DNA of 64,000 nt from Gnomoniopsis sp. IMI 355080 (lineage: Eukaryota; Ascomycota; Sordariomycetes; Diaporthales; Gnomoniaceae): contig JAPEVC010000011.1 of NCBI GenBank assembly GCA_027946555.1, forward strand, positions 124,001 through 188,000. Reading direction: 5' to 3'. Positions 44,545 through 55,289 of this stretch are shown here, piece after piece; position 1 is the stretch's first letter, and each line of letters begins with the position of its first letter. The notes under the pieces were generated by a model. The model was not told where the DNA came from. It worked only from the letters and a program-made list of their open reading frames with translations, and made no database searches. Made by a program: the position numbers and the translations under genes.

Positions 44545-45679
44545 GGAGAGCCGGAGCTGGAAAGATATCTTAGCGGTTGAAGGCTTTTACCCTATATAGG
44601 AGTGATGAGGAATATCAGCGCAGTGGTGTGAGATTTCAGAGAATTTAATAATAAAAAGGTATTCTTAAAAATAGTTGTGGAGAAGCTCGAGCTTGAAAAG
44701 TGGTGGGAGGACTCGAGACTAAATACCTAGGTCGCATGGAGGAGGTGAGTAGCGCCAGGCCGGCCCCCGAAGCTAGAAGGGCAAGCTCAACGTTAGTAGT
44801 CGACCGTCGTCGACCTTGATGGCCTGAAGTCATCGATTTAGTTGAACCCTGGGACCCTTATATACCTAGGTACCTAGGTAAAATAGAAGAGAGATGGGAA
44901 AAAGGCAATGTAGTAAACAACTTTGTTGCCAAAAGCCGCATACTACACCTATGACCTGTTTCACAGCGTGACTTCTTTACCAAATACCTTCTCGAGATGC
45001 TCGATTGCAAATGGACCATTTTACGGATACGCAAGAGACGCAAAAGTCATTGAAATGACTTACACTAGGGGGTTGCCTACAGACGTGTGTTTACGACATG
45101 TGACACGTTGATGGCGTTCTCGTAGTATCCAGAGGCCATTTCTTCCCCGTCACTCTCATTGTGGCATAGACTCGCTTGTGACATATTGTTTTCTGGGCAA
45201 TATCGTGAGTACACCTGATTCGGAACTTTCCCGCCTAGATAACTTCAAACCATAAGCCACAAGCCTCGATCGCCTATGGACACGAACGAATCGTTCTGTT
45301 CGCGCCGCAACCAACGCACAGGGACACTTCCATAAACAAAACTGCGGCTGACTCGATTCTTGAGTAGATTAGTCAGGTAGGCTTGCCAATATTCAACGGG
45401 GCCACCACTAGGTTGTGCTAGCTTTGGAAGTGGCAGTGCATGGTTTTGAATGAATACCTGGTGCCGCTGATGGGTAGGCACACAGCACATTGTTCATCAA
45501 TCCAGTCACAACCTCGTTCATGTCTCATCGTGCGGCAAAGATACATGGTCTCCGTTTGTCAAGGGAAGATGATAAGATCTACTATCAAAGTAGATTGATA
45601 TGTACCGTTTGTATATTTATGTCACGGACTAGCATGAGCAGTCATGCCTACCAGTCATCCATTTACAGACACTTGCTCT
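44545..45679. other. gene-free AT-rich interval of 1.1 kb
   Basis: This lies upstream of the RING gene and downstream of the aldehyde dehydrogenase. It contains a TACCTAGGTACCTAGGTA word at 44863-44880. No supported gene is seen. Confidence 0.45.
44863..44880. repeat. TACCTAGGTACCTAGGTA palindrome
   Basis: This is an 18-bp perfect palindrome and the cleanest copy of the word family that recurs between genes in this window. Confidence 0.8.
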
Positions 45680-47332
45680 TTAAACCTTGGAGAAGTGGAT
45701 GCTCTGGGTGTAGACGTAGCTCAAAAGGCCCAGCTTGCCCATCTCGCCACCCAGCCCACTGTCCTTGAACCCCGAGAAGAAGGCATTCTCGTTCGGCAAC
45801 TCAAATGTGTTGATATACACGGAGCCAGCCTCGAGTCTCCTTGCAAGGCTCTCCGCGCGAGCAATGTCCTTTGAGTAAACCGCAGCCGCGAGACCTGCGT
45901 TGTCCAAATTGGCGCGGCTCAGGACGTCAGCTTCGTCGCGCCACTTGAGGATAGGAATAACAGGGCCTGTATAATCCATATTAGCTTCGCCTGTGACACA
46001 CTACTAACCAGTATAAAAGGAAGAGGAAGAAGAAAAAAAGGGGGGGGGGGGGCAAGGGTAGTTGAGACCTACCAAACTGCTCCTCCTGCACGACCAGCGC
46101 GTCCTCAGGTGGGTTGACTAAAACTGTAGCGGGAACCCAGTATCCCTTCTCCGGCACACCCTCCTCGAAGCTTTCCGCCTTTACGCCTCGCTTTTCCGCG
46201 TCTGAAAGCATTTTCTGCACAATGTCATACTGCAATTTGTTCGATACAGGTCCGAACACAGTCGGCACGTTGCCGTCGAGTGCAATGCGGTACTTGCCCT
46301 TGACCTCCGCTACGAATTTTGCCAGGAATTCGTCATAAATGTCCTCGTGCACGTAAATGCGCTTTGTCGCAACGCACATCTGGCCCGCGTTGAAGAAACT
46401 TCCCGTGGCGCTCTTGGTCACGACCTCATCCACATCGACATCGGGGCAGACAATGGCTGCATCGTTGCCAGCCAGCTCGAGGGTCAGCTTCTTGAGCGTC
46501 GGGGCGCATGCGGCCATAATCTTCTTGCCGGTGGAGATTTGGCCGGTGAAGGAGATCTTGTGGATGCCGGGGTGCGTGGTCATCATGGCACCCAGGTCGG
46601 CGCCACCGTTGAGGGCCTGGAAGACGCCTGGAGGCAAAAAGGGCTGGCAGAGCTCGACGAGCTTGAGCACGGCGTATGGCGTGAAGGGAGAGGGCTTCAC
46701 GATGACGCAGTTTCCGGTGATGAGGGCCGAGGCGATCTTCAACGTGGACAGAATCACGGGGAAATTCCAGGGGCAGATGGCGCCCACGACGCCGAGTGGC
46801 GGGTGCGTGGCAACGATCTTGACCTTTTCATCTTCGTGCTGCACGTGGTCTTCCAGTGCTTGCTTGGCTGGGCGGGAGTCAGTTGAGTTTGGTGAATGAA
46901 GAGAGGGTTAGTGAGCCGCGTACCGATCACTGCAATTTGTCGTGATGTGTTTCCAATCTCAATCTGACCCATCAACACCTACAAGTTTCATTAAGTCAGT
47001 AGGTTCGTCACTGCCGTGTACTTCACATCAGAGTCACCTACGGACTTGCCAGTCTCTTTCCTGGCCAGCTCAGACAGCTCTGGAGCATTCTTCTCGATCA
47101 CCTCGGTCATCTTGGCCAGCGCGGCCTGGCGCTCGGGAATGGTCGTCTTGCCCCATGTCTTGAAAGCCTTGTTGGCAGCGGTGATGGCCTCCTCTAGGTC
47201 CGCCGGCGTCGCAATAGGTACGTCCCAGAGAGCCTCCTCGGTCCGCGGGTCGGTGACTCTGTGGGAGGTGCTGGACGAGCGCTTCTCGCCATTGATGATG
47301 TTGTAAAACTGATGAGTGTCGAGGCTGCCCAT
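45680..47332 (-). CDS. NAD(P)-dependent aldehyde dehydrogenase
   Basis: Exons 47332-47042, 46978-46924, 46867-46073 and 45966-45680 join in phase to give 475 residues, the normal ALDH length. The catalytic set is complete: Asn150 in CPWNFP, Lys173 in VKPSPFTP, Glu246 in LTLELAGNDA and the nucleophile Cys280 in FFNAGQMCVA. The C-terminal oligomerisation region contains GSVYINTFELPNENAFFSGF. The enzyme oxidises an aldehyde to an acid with NAD(P)+. The sequence is of the broad ALDH superfamily and the substrate cannot be assigned. No presequence is seen, so it is probably cytosolic. Intron 3 contains an unusual G13 run on the plus strand (46040-46052), which is a long pyrimidine tract in the sense direction. 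It is divergent from XDH across 1.95 kb. Confidence 0.94.
46040..46052. repeat. G13 homopolymer within ALDH intron 3
   Basis: Thirteen consecutive G follow an A-rich run. On the gene strand this is C13 followed by T7 and CTT-rich pyrimidines, in the middle of the intron. Confidence 0.9.
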
Positions 47333-49280
47333 TTTGACGGTTGATTTGATATGAAGTTAAACGACCAATATCACAGAAGAAGGGGGAGAGGAGCAGCAGA
47401 ACTTATGCTGAATTGACGATGTGACTGACTCGGATCTTTCTAAGCTATCAATACTGGTTGGGACAAGGAAGAGCTTCTTTATATCTGGGGATCCACCACG
47501 ATTCCATTCTTGGGTTGCATCAGACGTCCCCAATTAATCCTTGCTGCACGGATATCTCAAAAACATCCGTCCAGGCCTGAGAAGATTGCCTCCCGTGCGA
47601 TGCTCACACCAATAGGCAGTCCCCTCCACCGGGTGTACCTAGAAGCTGCTCAGTGTCTGGAAATGCTAAACCGGCGATCATCTGGTGTTCCTAGCATCGA
47701 AACAATCTTGATTCAGGGGCCCTATGCTATGCGGGCTGGCGGGGCGCACACATCGGAGGATAAATGTGCAGCCGCATATCTGCCCTCGACTGTGGTGTGC
47801 TCCCCGTGGTTGTTTGAGCCAAGTCGAGGCAAAACAAACGCCAGAGCCAATTTGCACAAGGCAGATTTGACTGCAGGTGATCAGGGTCTCGAAGCTTGTA
47901 AGCCACCCGGAGTCGGGACGAACTTTAGCTTTCGTGGGGAATCCTGGGGTAATAAATTGGCCCTTACAGCGAGCTTGCTGCTATGCGAAACTCTACCGTC
48001 ATATTTTCAATGTCCGATCGGTATAGAATGTGCTGTATAGTACGTGGTAGATACTACCACAGTACTATGTAGTCGTCGATGCAATGCTAATGTAGTTGCA
48101 TCGAGCCTTGTCAACCATGGTTGTATTACATAGTACTATGTAGAATCCTAGCTTAAACCACGTTAGAGAATCCTACTCCAAGCACCAAATGTCTTGCAAT
48201 AGCGGGCGCGGGCTATCTTTTCTCCCGTCGCAGAACACCCCACCAGCCACACTTGGGGGGGCCAAGTGGGTAAACCATGTCTGCAGGTACAGTACTATGT
48301 TATGTATGTGCTGTAGATCCAGCTTGGTTAATGTCGGAGGAATGTGGAATCGGTACGTGCGCGCGCGCGCGCTCATCGAGATTCAGTGCTGCAGTACGCA
48401 AGTTGTCATTTCGAAAAGAGTGGTCTCGCTTTGCAATTTTTGTATTTTTGTAATTTTTTTTTCCCCTCAGTGTCCACCCCCCACGGCTAATGCCGTTGTC
48501 GCTGCTCCCAAACCCGGCAGCAGTCGACCGAAGAGCTGCATTATGCATTAAAAGCTACTTTCACCGCGACGGCCACGTGGGACATTAAGCGCGGGGTGCT
48601 GGTGGACGACAAGACCGCCGAGACATTCCGCACTAATTCCTATCCCGAACGCTTCACGTGAGCCGTATCTTAGCCATAGCAAACGAGGCCACGAGAACGA
48701 GAATGGGCCTCTAGAGGATTTAAGCAAGATACTGGTTACTATGGTAGCTTTATATCGGCCCTCTCCGACGCATATCCGGTAGCTCCCCGCTGTGGCATGG
48801 GGCTCGGAGTGGACCTTCGGGTCCTCGCCGCCGGGCCGAGGCTCACGATTGCTTGCATTGGCCCACATCGACACATAGTATCACGGCCTATTGCAGTCTG
48901 GCCCTTGATAAGCCTCTACGACAGTCATGATTTACTCTAGTCATATTCAAGATCGCAGCTGAGGGAAGATAATAATAATTTGTCTAGTCAATGAGGCTCT
49001 GTGGTACTCTAAGACAAACGCTAATCAATCACCGTTACTGGCCGTACATATCCGCCGGAGAGCCAAAGCAGACGCGGGACAAGGAAATGATGGACCAATC
49101 ACGTTAGCTTGCTTTGCTATCAAACAACCTCTCACCTTCGCATTTGCCATTTTGGTCTTCACCGACCAATCTCCATCGTTCTCCTGTAGAGTCTTGTTTG
49201 ATAGCCTCGTCATTTCTTTTTCGGTCACACAACGTCTGCGGGGCAGAGGAAGTGAACAACGACCACCTCCTCTTCTCAGC
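47333..49280. promoter_or_regulatory. divergent intergenic region between ALDH and XDH
   Basis: This 1.95-kb interval has no supported gene. It contains a hairpin cluster at 48038-48143 (listed separately), a short CG repeat near 48359-48370 and a T-rich run near 48440-48465. An open frame at 47510-48040 starts at TTG and lacks clear motifs. Confidence 0.5.
48038..48143. repeat. cluster of hairpins and direct repeats, possible MITE remnant
   Basis: Within 106 bp there are four inverted repeats. The first is TAGTACGTGGTAG pairing with CTACCACAGTACTA around an ATA loop, with one bulge (48038-48067). The second is CGATGCAA/TTGCATCG (48077-48084 and 48096-48103). The third is the palindrome CAACCATGGTTG (48112-48123). 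The fourth is TACATAGTACTATGTA (48127-48142). The 12-mer AGTACTATGTAG occurs at 48061-48072 and again at 48132-48143 as a direct repeat bracketing the middle elements. Confidence 0.7.
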
Positions 49281-52200
49281 ATGGCTCCAATCGCTATCTC
49301 GCCCGAGCGAGGCCTTCCCAAACTAGACTCTTTGACCACCGCTTTCGATGATACTCTTCGCTTCTACTTAAATGGCACACGCATTGTACTTGATGAGATT
49401 GATCCCGAGGTCACCTTGCTGGAGTATCTGAGAGGTATTGGCCTGACGGGAACGAAGCTGTACGTCTGTGCTGAAGTGGCGATGCGTCCGAGTGCATGGG
49501 ACACACGACCACTCACCATATTTGACTCCATACTAACCCAACTCATAGAGGCTGTTCAGAAGGAGGCTGTGGCGCCTGTACCGTTGTCATTTCACAGTAT
49601 AACCCCACCACTAAGAAGATCTATCATGCCAGTGTGAATGCCTGCCTAGCTCCCTTGGCGAGTGTTGACGGAAAGCATGTCATCACCGTCGAGGGGATCG
49701 GGAATGTCAAGTCCCCGCACCCAGCCCAAGAGCGGATTGCCAAGGGAAATGGCTCTCAATGTGGCTTCTGTACTCCGGGGATCGTCATGAGTCTCTACGC
49801 GCTACTCAGGAACAATGACGCCCCCACAGACGAGGATGTGGAAGAGGCTTTTGATGGGAACTTGTGCAGATGCACCGGCTACAAGCCGATCTTGGACGCT
49901 GCTAGGAGCTTCAGTGTTTCTGCGGGCTGTGGCAAGGCGAAGGCGAATGGAGGCGGTGGGTGCTGTATGGAGAAAGCGGACGCCAACGGCGGTGGCTGTT
50001 GCAAGTGGAAGAATGGCGATGCGAACGACCAGCCCATCAAGCGATTCACACCCCCAGGCTTCATTGAGTACAACTCCGACACCGAGCTGATCTTCCCGCC
50101 TGCGCTGAAGAAGCACGAGTTTAAGCCTCTGGCCTTTGGAAACAAGCGAAAGAAGTGGTATAGACCCGTCACGCTGGACCAACTGCTTGAGATCAAGAGC
50201 GTCCACCCGTCCGCCAAGATTATTGGCGGCAGCACCGAGACGCAGATCGAGATCAAGTTTAAGGCCATGCAATACCCCGCATCGGTATTCGTGGGCGATA
50301 TTCCGGAATTGAGACGGTACTCCTTCAATGATGGATATGTCGAGGTTGGAGGAAATGTCATCTTGACGGATTTGGAGAACATCTGCGAAGAGGCCATCAA
50401 GCACTATGGCAAAGATCGAGGGCAAGTGTTTGCTGCGATGCACAAGCAGCTTAAATACTTTGCGGGAAGGCAGATCAGGAATGTGGGAACGCCAGCTGGA
50501 AACCTGGCTACGGCTTCGCCTATATCTGACCTCAACCCAGTCTTTATGGCAGCAGATGCTGTTCTGATAGCAAAGTCAGCAAGCGAGACAACCGAGATTC
50601 CCATGTCAGGATTCTTCAAAGGGTACAGACGGACAGCACTAACGCAAGATGCCATCATTGCCTCTATTCGGATACCACTCACACAGCCTGACCGCGAATA
50701 CTTCAGAGCCTACAAGCAGGCCAAGAGGAAGGATGACGATATTGCCATTGTCACCGGAGCACTGAGAGTCAAGCTTGACGAAAGCGGTGTCGTCGAGGAA
50801 GCCAACTTGGTATATGGCGGCATGGCTGCGTGGACAATAGCCGCCAAGCAGGCAAATGAGTTTTTGTTAGGCAAGAAACTTGCGGACCTGGAGACGCTGG
50901 AAGGGACGATGAATGCCTTGGAAGCGGACTTCAATCTCCAGTTCAGCGTGCCGGGTGGCATGGCATCGTACAGGAAGTCATTGGCGCTAAGTTTCTTCTA
51001 CCGCTTCTATCATGAAGTGATGCTCGGTCTAGGCGATGTCAAGCACACAGATGAGCAAGCTGTGGAAGAACTTGAAAGGGAGATCTCGACTGGCACGACA
51101 GACGACACTGCGACGCTGGACTATCAGCAGACGGTGGTGGGCAAGGGAAACCCGCATTTGGCTGCATTGAACCAGACGACAGGTGTTGCACAGTATACGG
51201 ACGACATCCCGAGACTAGCAAATGAGCTGTATGGATGTCTTGTGTTATCTACTAAAGCACATGCAAAGATTAAGTCTGTCGATTTCTCTGCTGCGTTGGA
51301 TATTCCTGGTGTGGTGGACTATGTCGATCGACACGACATGCCAAGCGAGGATGCGAACCGCTGGGGCGCGCCGCACTTCCAGGAGGTCTTCCTTGCTGAG
51401 GAAGAGGTATTCACAGCTGGACAGCCCATCGCGCTGATACTAGCCAAGTCACAACAAAGAGCTGCCGAGGGCGCGAGGGCGGTCAAGGTTGAATACGAGG
51501 AGCTACCTGCCATCTTCACCATGGAGGAAGCGATTGAAAAGAACAGTCTCTTCGACTACTTCCGGGAAATCAAGAACGGAGACCCCGAGGAGGCTTTCAA
51601 GACGTGCGACTACACATTTACCGGTGTGGCGCGAATAGGCGGCCAAGAGCACTTTTACTTGGAGACGAATGCTTGTGTCGCAATTCCGAAACCTGAGGAT
51701 GGGGAGATGGAGATCTGGTCAAGTTCACAGAACTGCAACGAGTCGTAAGTACCCTGCCATTATGCCCGTCTGTGTTTAACATTGTGTTGAGCGAACCCCT
51801 CTGACACCTCTCTAGCCAAGCTTACGCCTCCCGCGTCCTCGGCGTGAAGAACAACAAAGTCGTCGTCAAAGTCAAGCGTCTTGGTGGTGGATTCGGCGGC
51901 AAAGAAACCCGTTGTATCCAGCTCTCCACGATCCTTGCCCTCGCGGCCCAAAAGACTGGCAAGCCCGTGCGCTGCATGCTCACACGCGAGGAGGACATGG
52001 TCACCTCGGGCCAGCGACACCCCTTCCTGGGTCGGTGGAAGATCGGCGTCAACAAGGACGGCAAGATCCAGGCGCTCGATCTCGACATCTTCAACAATGG
52101 TGGTTGGTCGTGGGACCTGTCGGCCGCGGTGTGCGAGCGCGCCATGACGCATAGCGACAATTGCTACAAGATTCCCAACGTTCACGTGCGTGGTCGCATA

Positions 52201-53609
52201 TGCAAGACGAACACCATGTCAAATACGGCGTTCCGTGGTTTCGGTGGGCCGCAAGGGCTGTTCATTGCGGAGAGCTACATGAGTGAGACGGCGGACCGGC
52301 TTGGGATTCCCGTGGAGAAGTTCAGGGAAATCAACATGTACGAGCCGGAGGAGACGACGCATTTCAATCAGGCATTGACAGATTGGCATGTGCCTTTGAT
52401 GTGGAAACAGGTGCTTGAGGAGACACAGTACGAAAGACGCCGGGAGGCCATTGCGAAGTTCAATGATGAGCACAAATGGCGGAAGCGAGGACTTGTAAGT
52501 CATTCTGTCCTTGCCAAATACTGGTAACGTTGCATGCTGACCAGAGACAGGCTCTCATCCCCACCAAGTTCGGCATCTCTTTCACGGCCCTGTGGTTCAA
52601 CCAAGCCGGTGCTCTCGTGCATATCTACCACGACGGCTCCGTCCTCGTTGCCCACGGAGGCACAGAGATGGGCCAAGGGTTGCATACCAAGATGACGATG
52701 ATCGCCGCAGAAGCCCTCAAGGTTCCGCTGGAGAATGTCTTCATCTCCGAAACCGCCACCAACACCGTCGCCAACGCTTCGGCCACTGCAGCCTCGGCCT
52801 CGTCTGACCTCAACGGCTACGCCATCTTCAACGCCTGCGAGCAGCTCAACAAGCGCCTCCAGCCATACCGCGAGAAGCTCGGCCCGGACGCCACCATGAA
52901 AGAGCTCGCCCACGCGGCGTACTTTGACCGCGTCAACCTGTCGGCGCAGGGATTCTACAAGACGCCCGAGATCGGCTACACGTGGGGCGAGAACAAGGGC
53001 AAGATGTTCTTCTACTTTACGCAGGGCGTCGCAGCCGCCGAGGTGGAGGTCGACACGCTCACGGGCAGCTGGACGTGCCTCCGCGCGGACGTCAAGATGG
53101 ATGTCGGGCGCAGCATCAACCCGGCGATCGACTACGGGCAGATCCAGGGCGCGTTCGTGCAAGGGATGGGCCTCTTCACGATGGAGGAGAGCCTGTGGCT
53201 GCGCAACGGGCCCCAGGCGGGCAACCTCTTCACGCGCGGACCGGGCGCGTACAAGATCCCCGGGTTCCGCGACGTGCCGCAGGTGTTTAACGTGAGCTTG
53301 CTCAAGGGGGTGGAGTGGAAGGACCTGCGGACGATCCAGCGCAGCAGGGGTGTGGGGGAGCCGCCGCTGTTTATGGGGAGTGCGGTGTTCTTTGCGGTGA
53401 GGGATGCGTTGAAGGCGGCGCGGGCAATGTATGGGGTGAAAGCGCGGACGGTGGCGGAGGGTGATGTGGAGGGGGAGGGGGATGGGTTGTTGAGGTTCGA
53501 GAGTCCGGCTACGACGGAGAGGATCAGGTTGGCGTGTGTGGACCCGATCATGCAGCGGGCGAGGGTGCTGCCGAAGGAAGGGGAGAAGAGCTTTTTCATT
53601 GCTATTTAG
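49281..53609 (+). CDS. xanthine dehydrogenase (purine hydroxylase)
   Basis: Exons 49281-49459, 49549-51744, 51816-52494 and 52551-53609 join in phase to give 1370 residues, the usual length. The first 2Fe-2S domain has GCSEGGCGACTVV and SVNACLAPL; the second has QCGFCTPGIVMSLYA and GNLCRCTGYKPI. The FAD domain contains KIIGGSTETQIEIKFK and GRQIRNVGTPAGNLATASPI. The molybdenum domain has LGGGFGGKETR, FNNGGWSWDLSAAVCERAMT, AFRGFGGPQG and HGGTEMGQGLHTKM, and it ends with RSRGVGEPPLFMG, which carries the catalytic Glu. It oxidises hypoxanthine and xanthine to urate for use of purines as nitrogen. Between the Fe-S and FAD parts (about residues 186-220) lies a Gly/Cys-rich linker with two ANGGG-CC units. 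Purine hydroxylase II (nicotinate-type) is the alternative; the NNGGWSWDLS block favours XDH. Confidence 0.96.
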
Positions 53610-55289
53610 GCTTGTCTTGTGTGGAAGGGCCCTAGTTGGCAACATGACTGGTATGGATCTGGCTGGCCCTGGCATTAGAATGATATTCACGGTCAATGTG
53701 ATATGATAATTGGACATGATTATCGGGTGAAAGAAGAGATTCTATAATATTCATGGATGGGCAGGCAATAGTTGTTTTGGGGAGTATACGAGACAGTGCC
53801 ATGTAGCATCTGAAGCATCTCCCACTCTCTGCATGTGATCCTTCTTCTATTATAACCACCAGTGTCGTGGGCCAAGGCTCGTTAATCGACCCTCGGTTAT
53901 AAGTAACGTAAGCATGCTCTTGTACCTACCTAGCTTTTGTGTCTAGATGCAGACACGCAGCACATGCAGGTTCTCGAAGGTCACGAGCCAATTCGGTTTC
54001 ACTGTGGCTTGCTCGAAGGTGCTCCAGGCATGTGAATACGAGTTCTACCAATGTCAGTCGCCGAGAGTGGGCTGTTGGGGTGAATGATTGCCTCTTGTCA
54101 TGGCCCTGCAGCCCTGCAGCTCCCCAGTTGATCGATGCTCGCATGTGCTTGGCATATCGATGCGCCCTTGTGTGCCTCGTGGCGATCCGTGGCCGTGCGC
54201 TGTTTGCATGCAATCCAACCCTTGGCCCAGGAATGTAAGGTGGTGGTGGTTGTCTTGACCTTGTCGCCATGCGGCCGGTACTGTATAGGCTTGTCTTGCC
54301 CATTTCTGCAAGGCACCAAGTCATGACTGCAACATCGGCCTTAGTAAGGCTGTCGAGAATGCAAGTCAAGATGGAAGAAGCCTGACTGCTTGTATAGTAT
54401 GCATGTATCTGTACTGTCCTGTACACAATTTGTACAATGCTTCACAGCATGCGAGCTGAACAGGGGAGCTGACTTATTTTTAGTAGGTGACTAGCAATTG
54501 TCTCGGCACACCTTTTGTCATTCTGGGATAGATTGACATTCCTCTCGACGTTAAATCTTGACTCTCCGATGCAGAATCGCGAGGCGGGAGGTTGTTGGTT
54601 GGTCTTGCTGGTTTGGTTTGGTTTAGGCGGGTTTTGGAAAGGAAGAGGGCGGGGGACCCGTTGGTTGTTCCTCTACACCCCAATCGGACGGGCGGGACAG
54701 CACTTCAGCGATCAACCCCATGCAATCGTCCCGCTGACGCGTGCCGGCAAGCAAAGTGCAGTCTCTATGCGCTTCCGCCGCCTCCGTGATTTTGCGCCGA
54801 TCTGACAGGACATCCCGCACCTCGGCTCTGCATTTGATAACAGGACGCACCTTGGTGTCGCGTGGTCAGCACCTTCTTTTCTCAGTCGATTTCCCGGCGA
54901 TCCTATGCGAAAAGCGCTTTCCTTTGCGAGAATTCCAACAAGTCCTCACGCGCACGACCGAATCCTTTTTCGCTGTTGACACACACGCTCTTTGGCGCGA
55001 GGAAAGAACAAGGTCTCTCGGGAGAGGCGTGGGCGAATCAATCTACCCTCCTGCAGAAAGCCGCACACCCTGCTCAAATGAGCCACGAACTCGACGCCAG
55101 TTGCGTAACGTCCAGGTCCAATGGGAGTCAGGCGCATTGAGTAACCGGCAACTGCATCTGGATCTGGCAACAGGAATTGGCCGACAAAAGCTGGATCCCA
55201 AGGGACGAGGGACGCCGACGCAGGAACAATCCGGGGCCGGAAAGGAAGAGGAGAGGGGAGTCCAGTGTGCGGCCTGTACAAAAAAAGTG
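53610..55289. promoter_or_regulatory. long intergenic region upstream of the ERT1-like gene
   Basis: This holds the XDH 3' flank, a GTACCTACCTAGC word at 53922-53934, and the promoter and leader of the regulator gene. From 54741 the frame of the regulator's exon 1 is open without a stop, but it has no ATG before 55290. Confidence 0.5.

Noticed and set aside
47510..48040. Open frame with a stretch faintly like a fungal transcription factor middle domain
   Set aside because: It starts at TTG, lacks a DNA-binding domain or clear splice sites, and the likeness is only a few helix-forming residues.
52500..53717. 405-codon minus-strand open frame across the last XDH exon
   Set aside because: It is antisense to a GC-rich conserved exon whose third-position GC removes stops; the Arg/Leu/His-rich translation has no domain.
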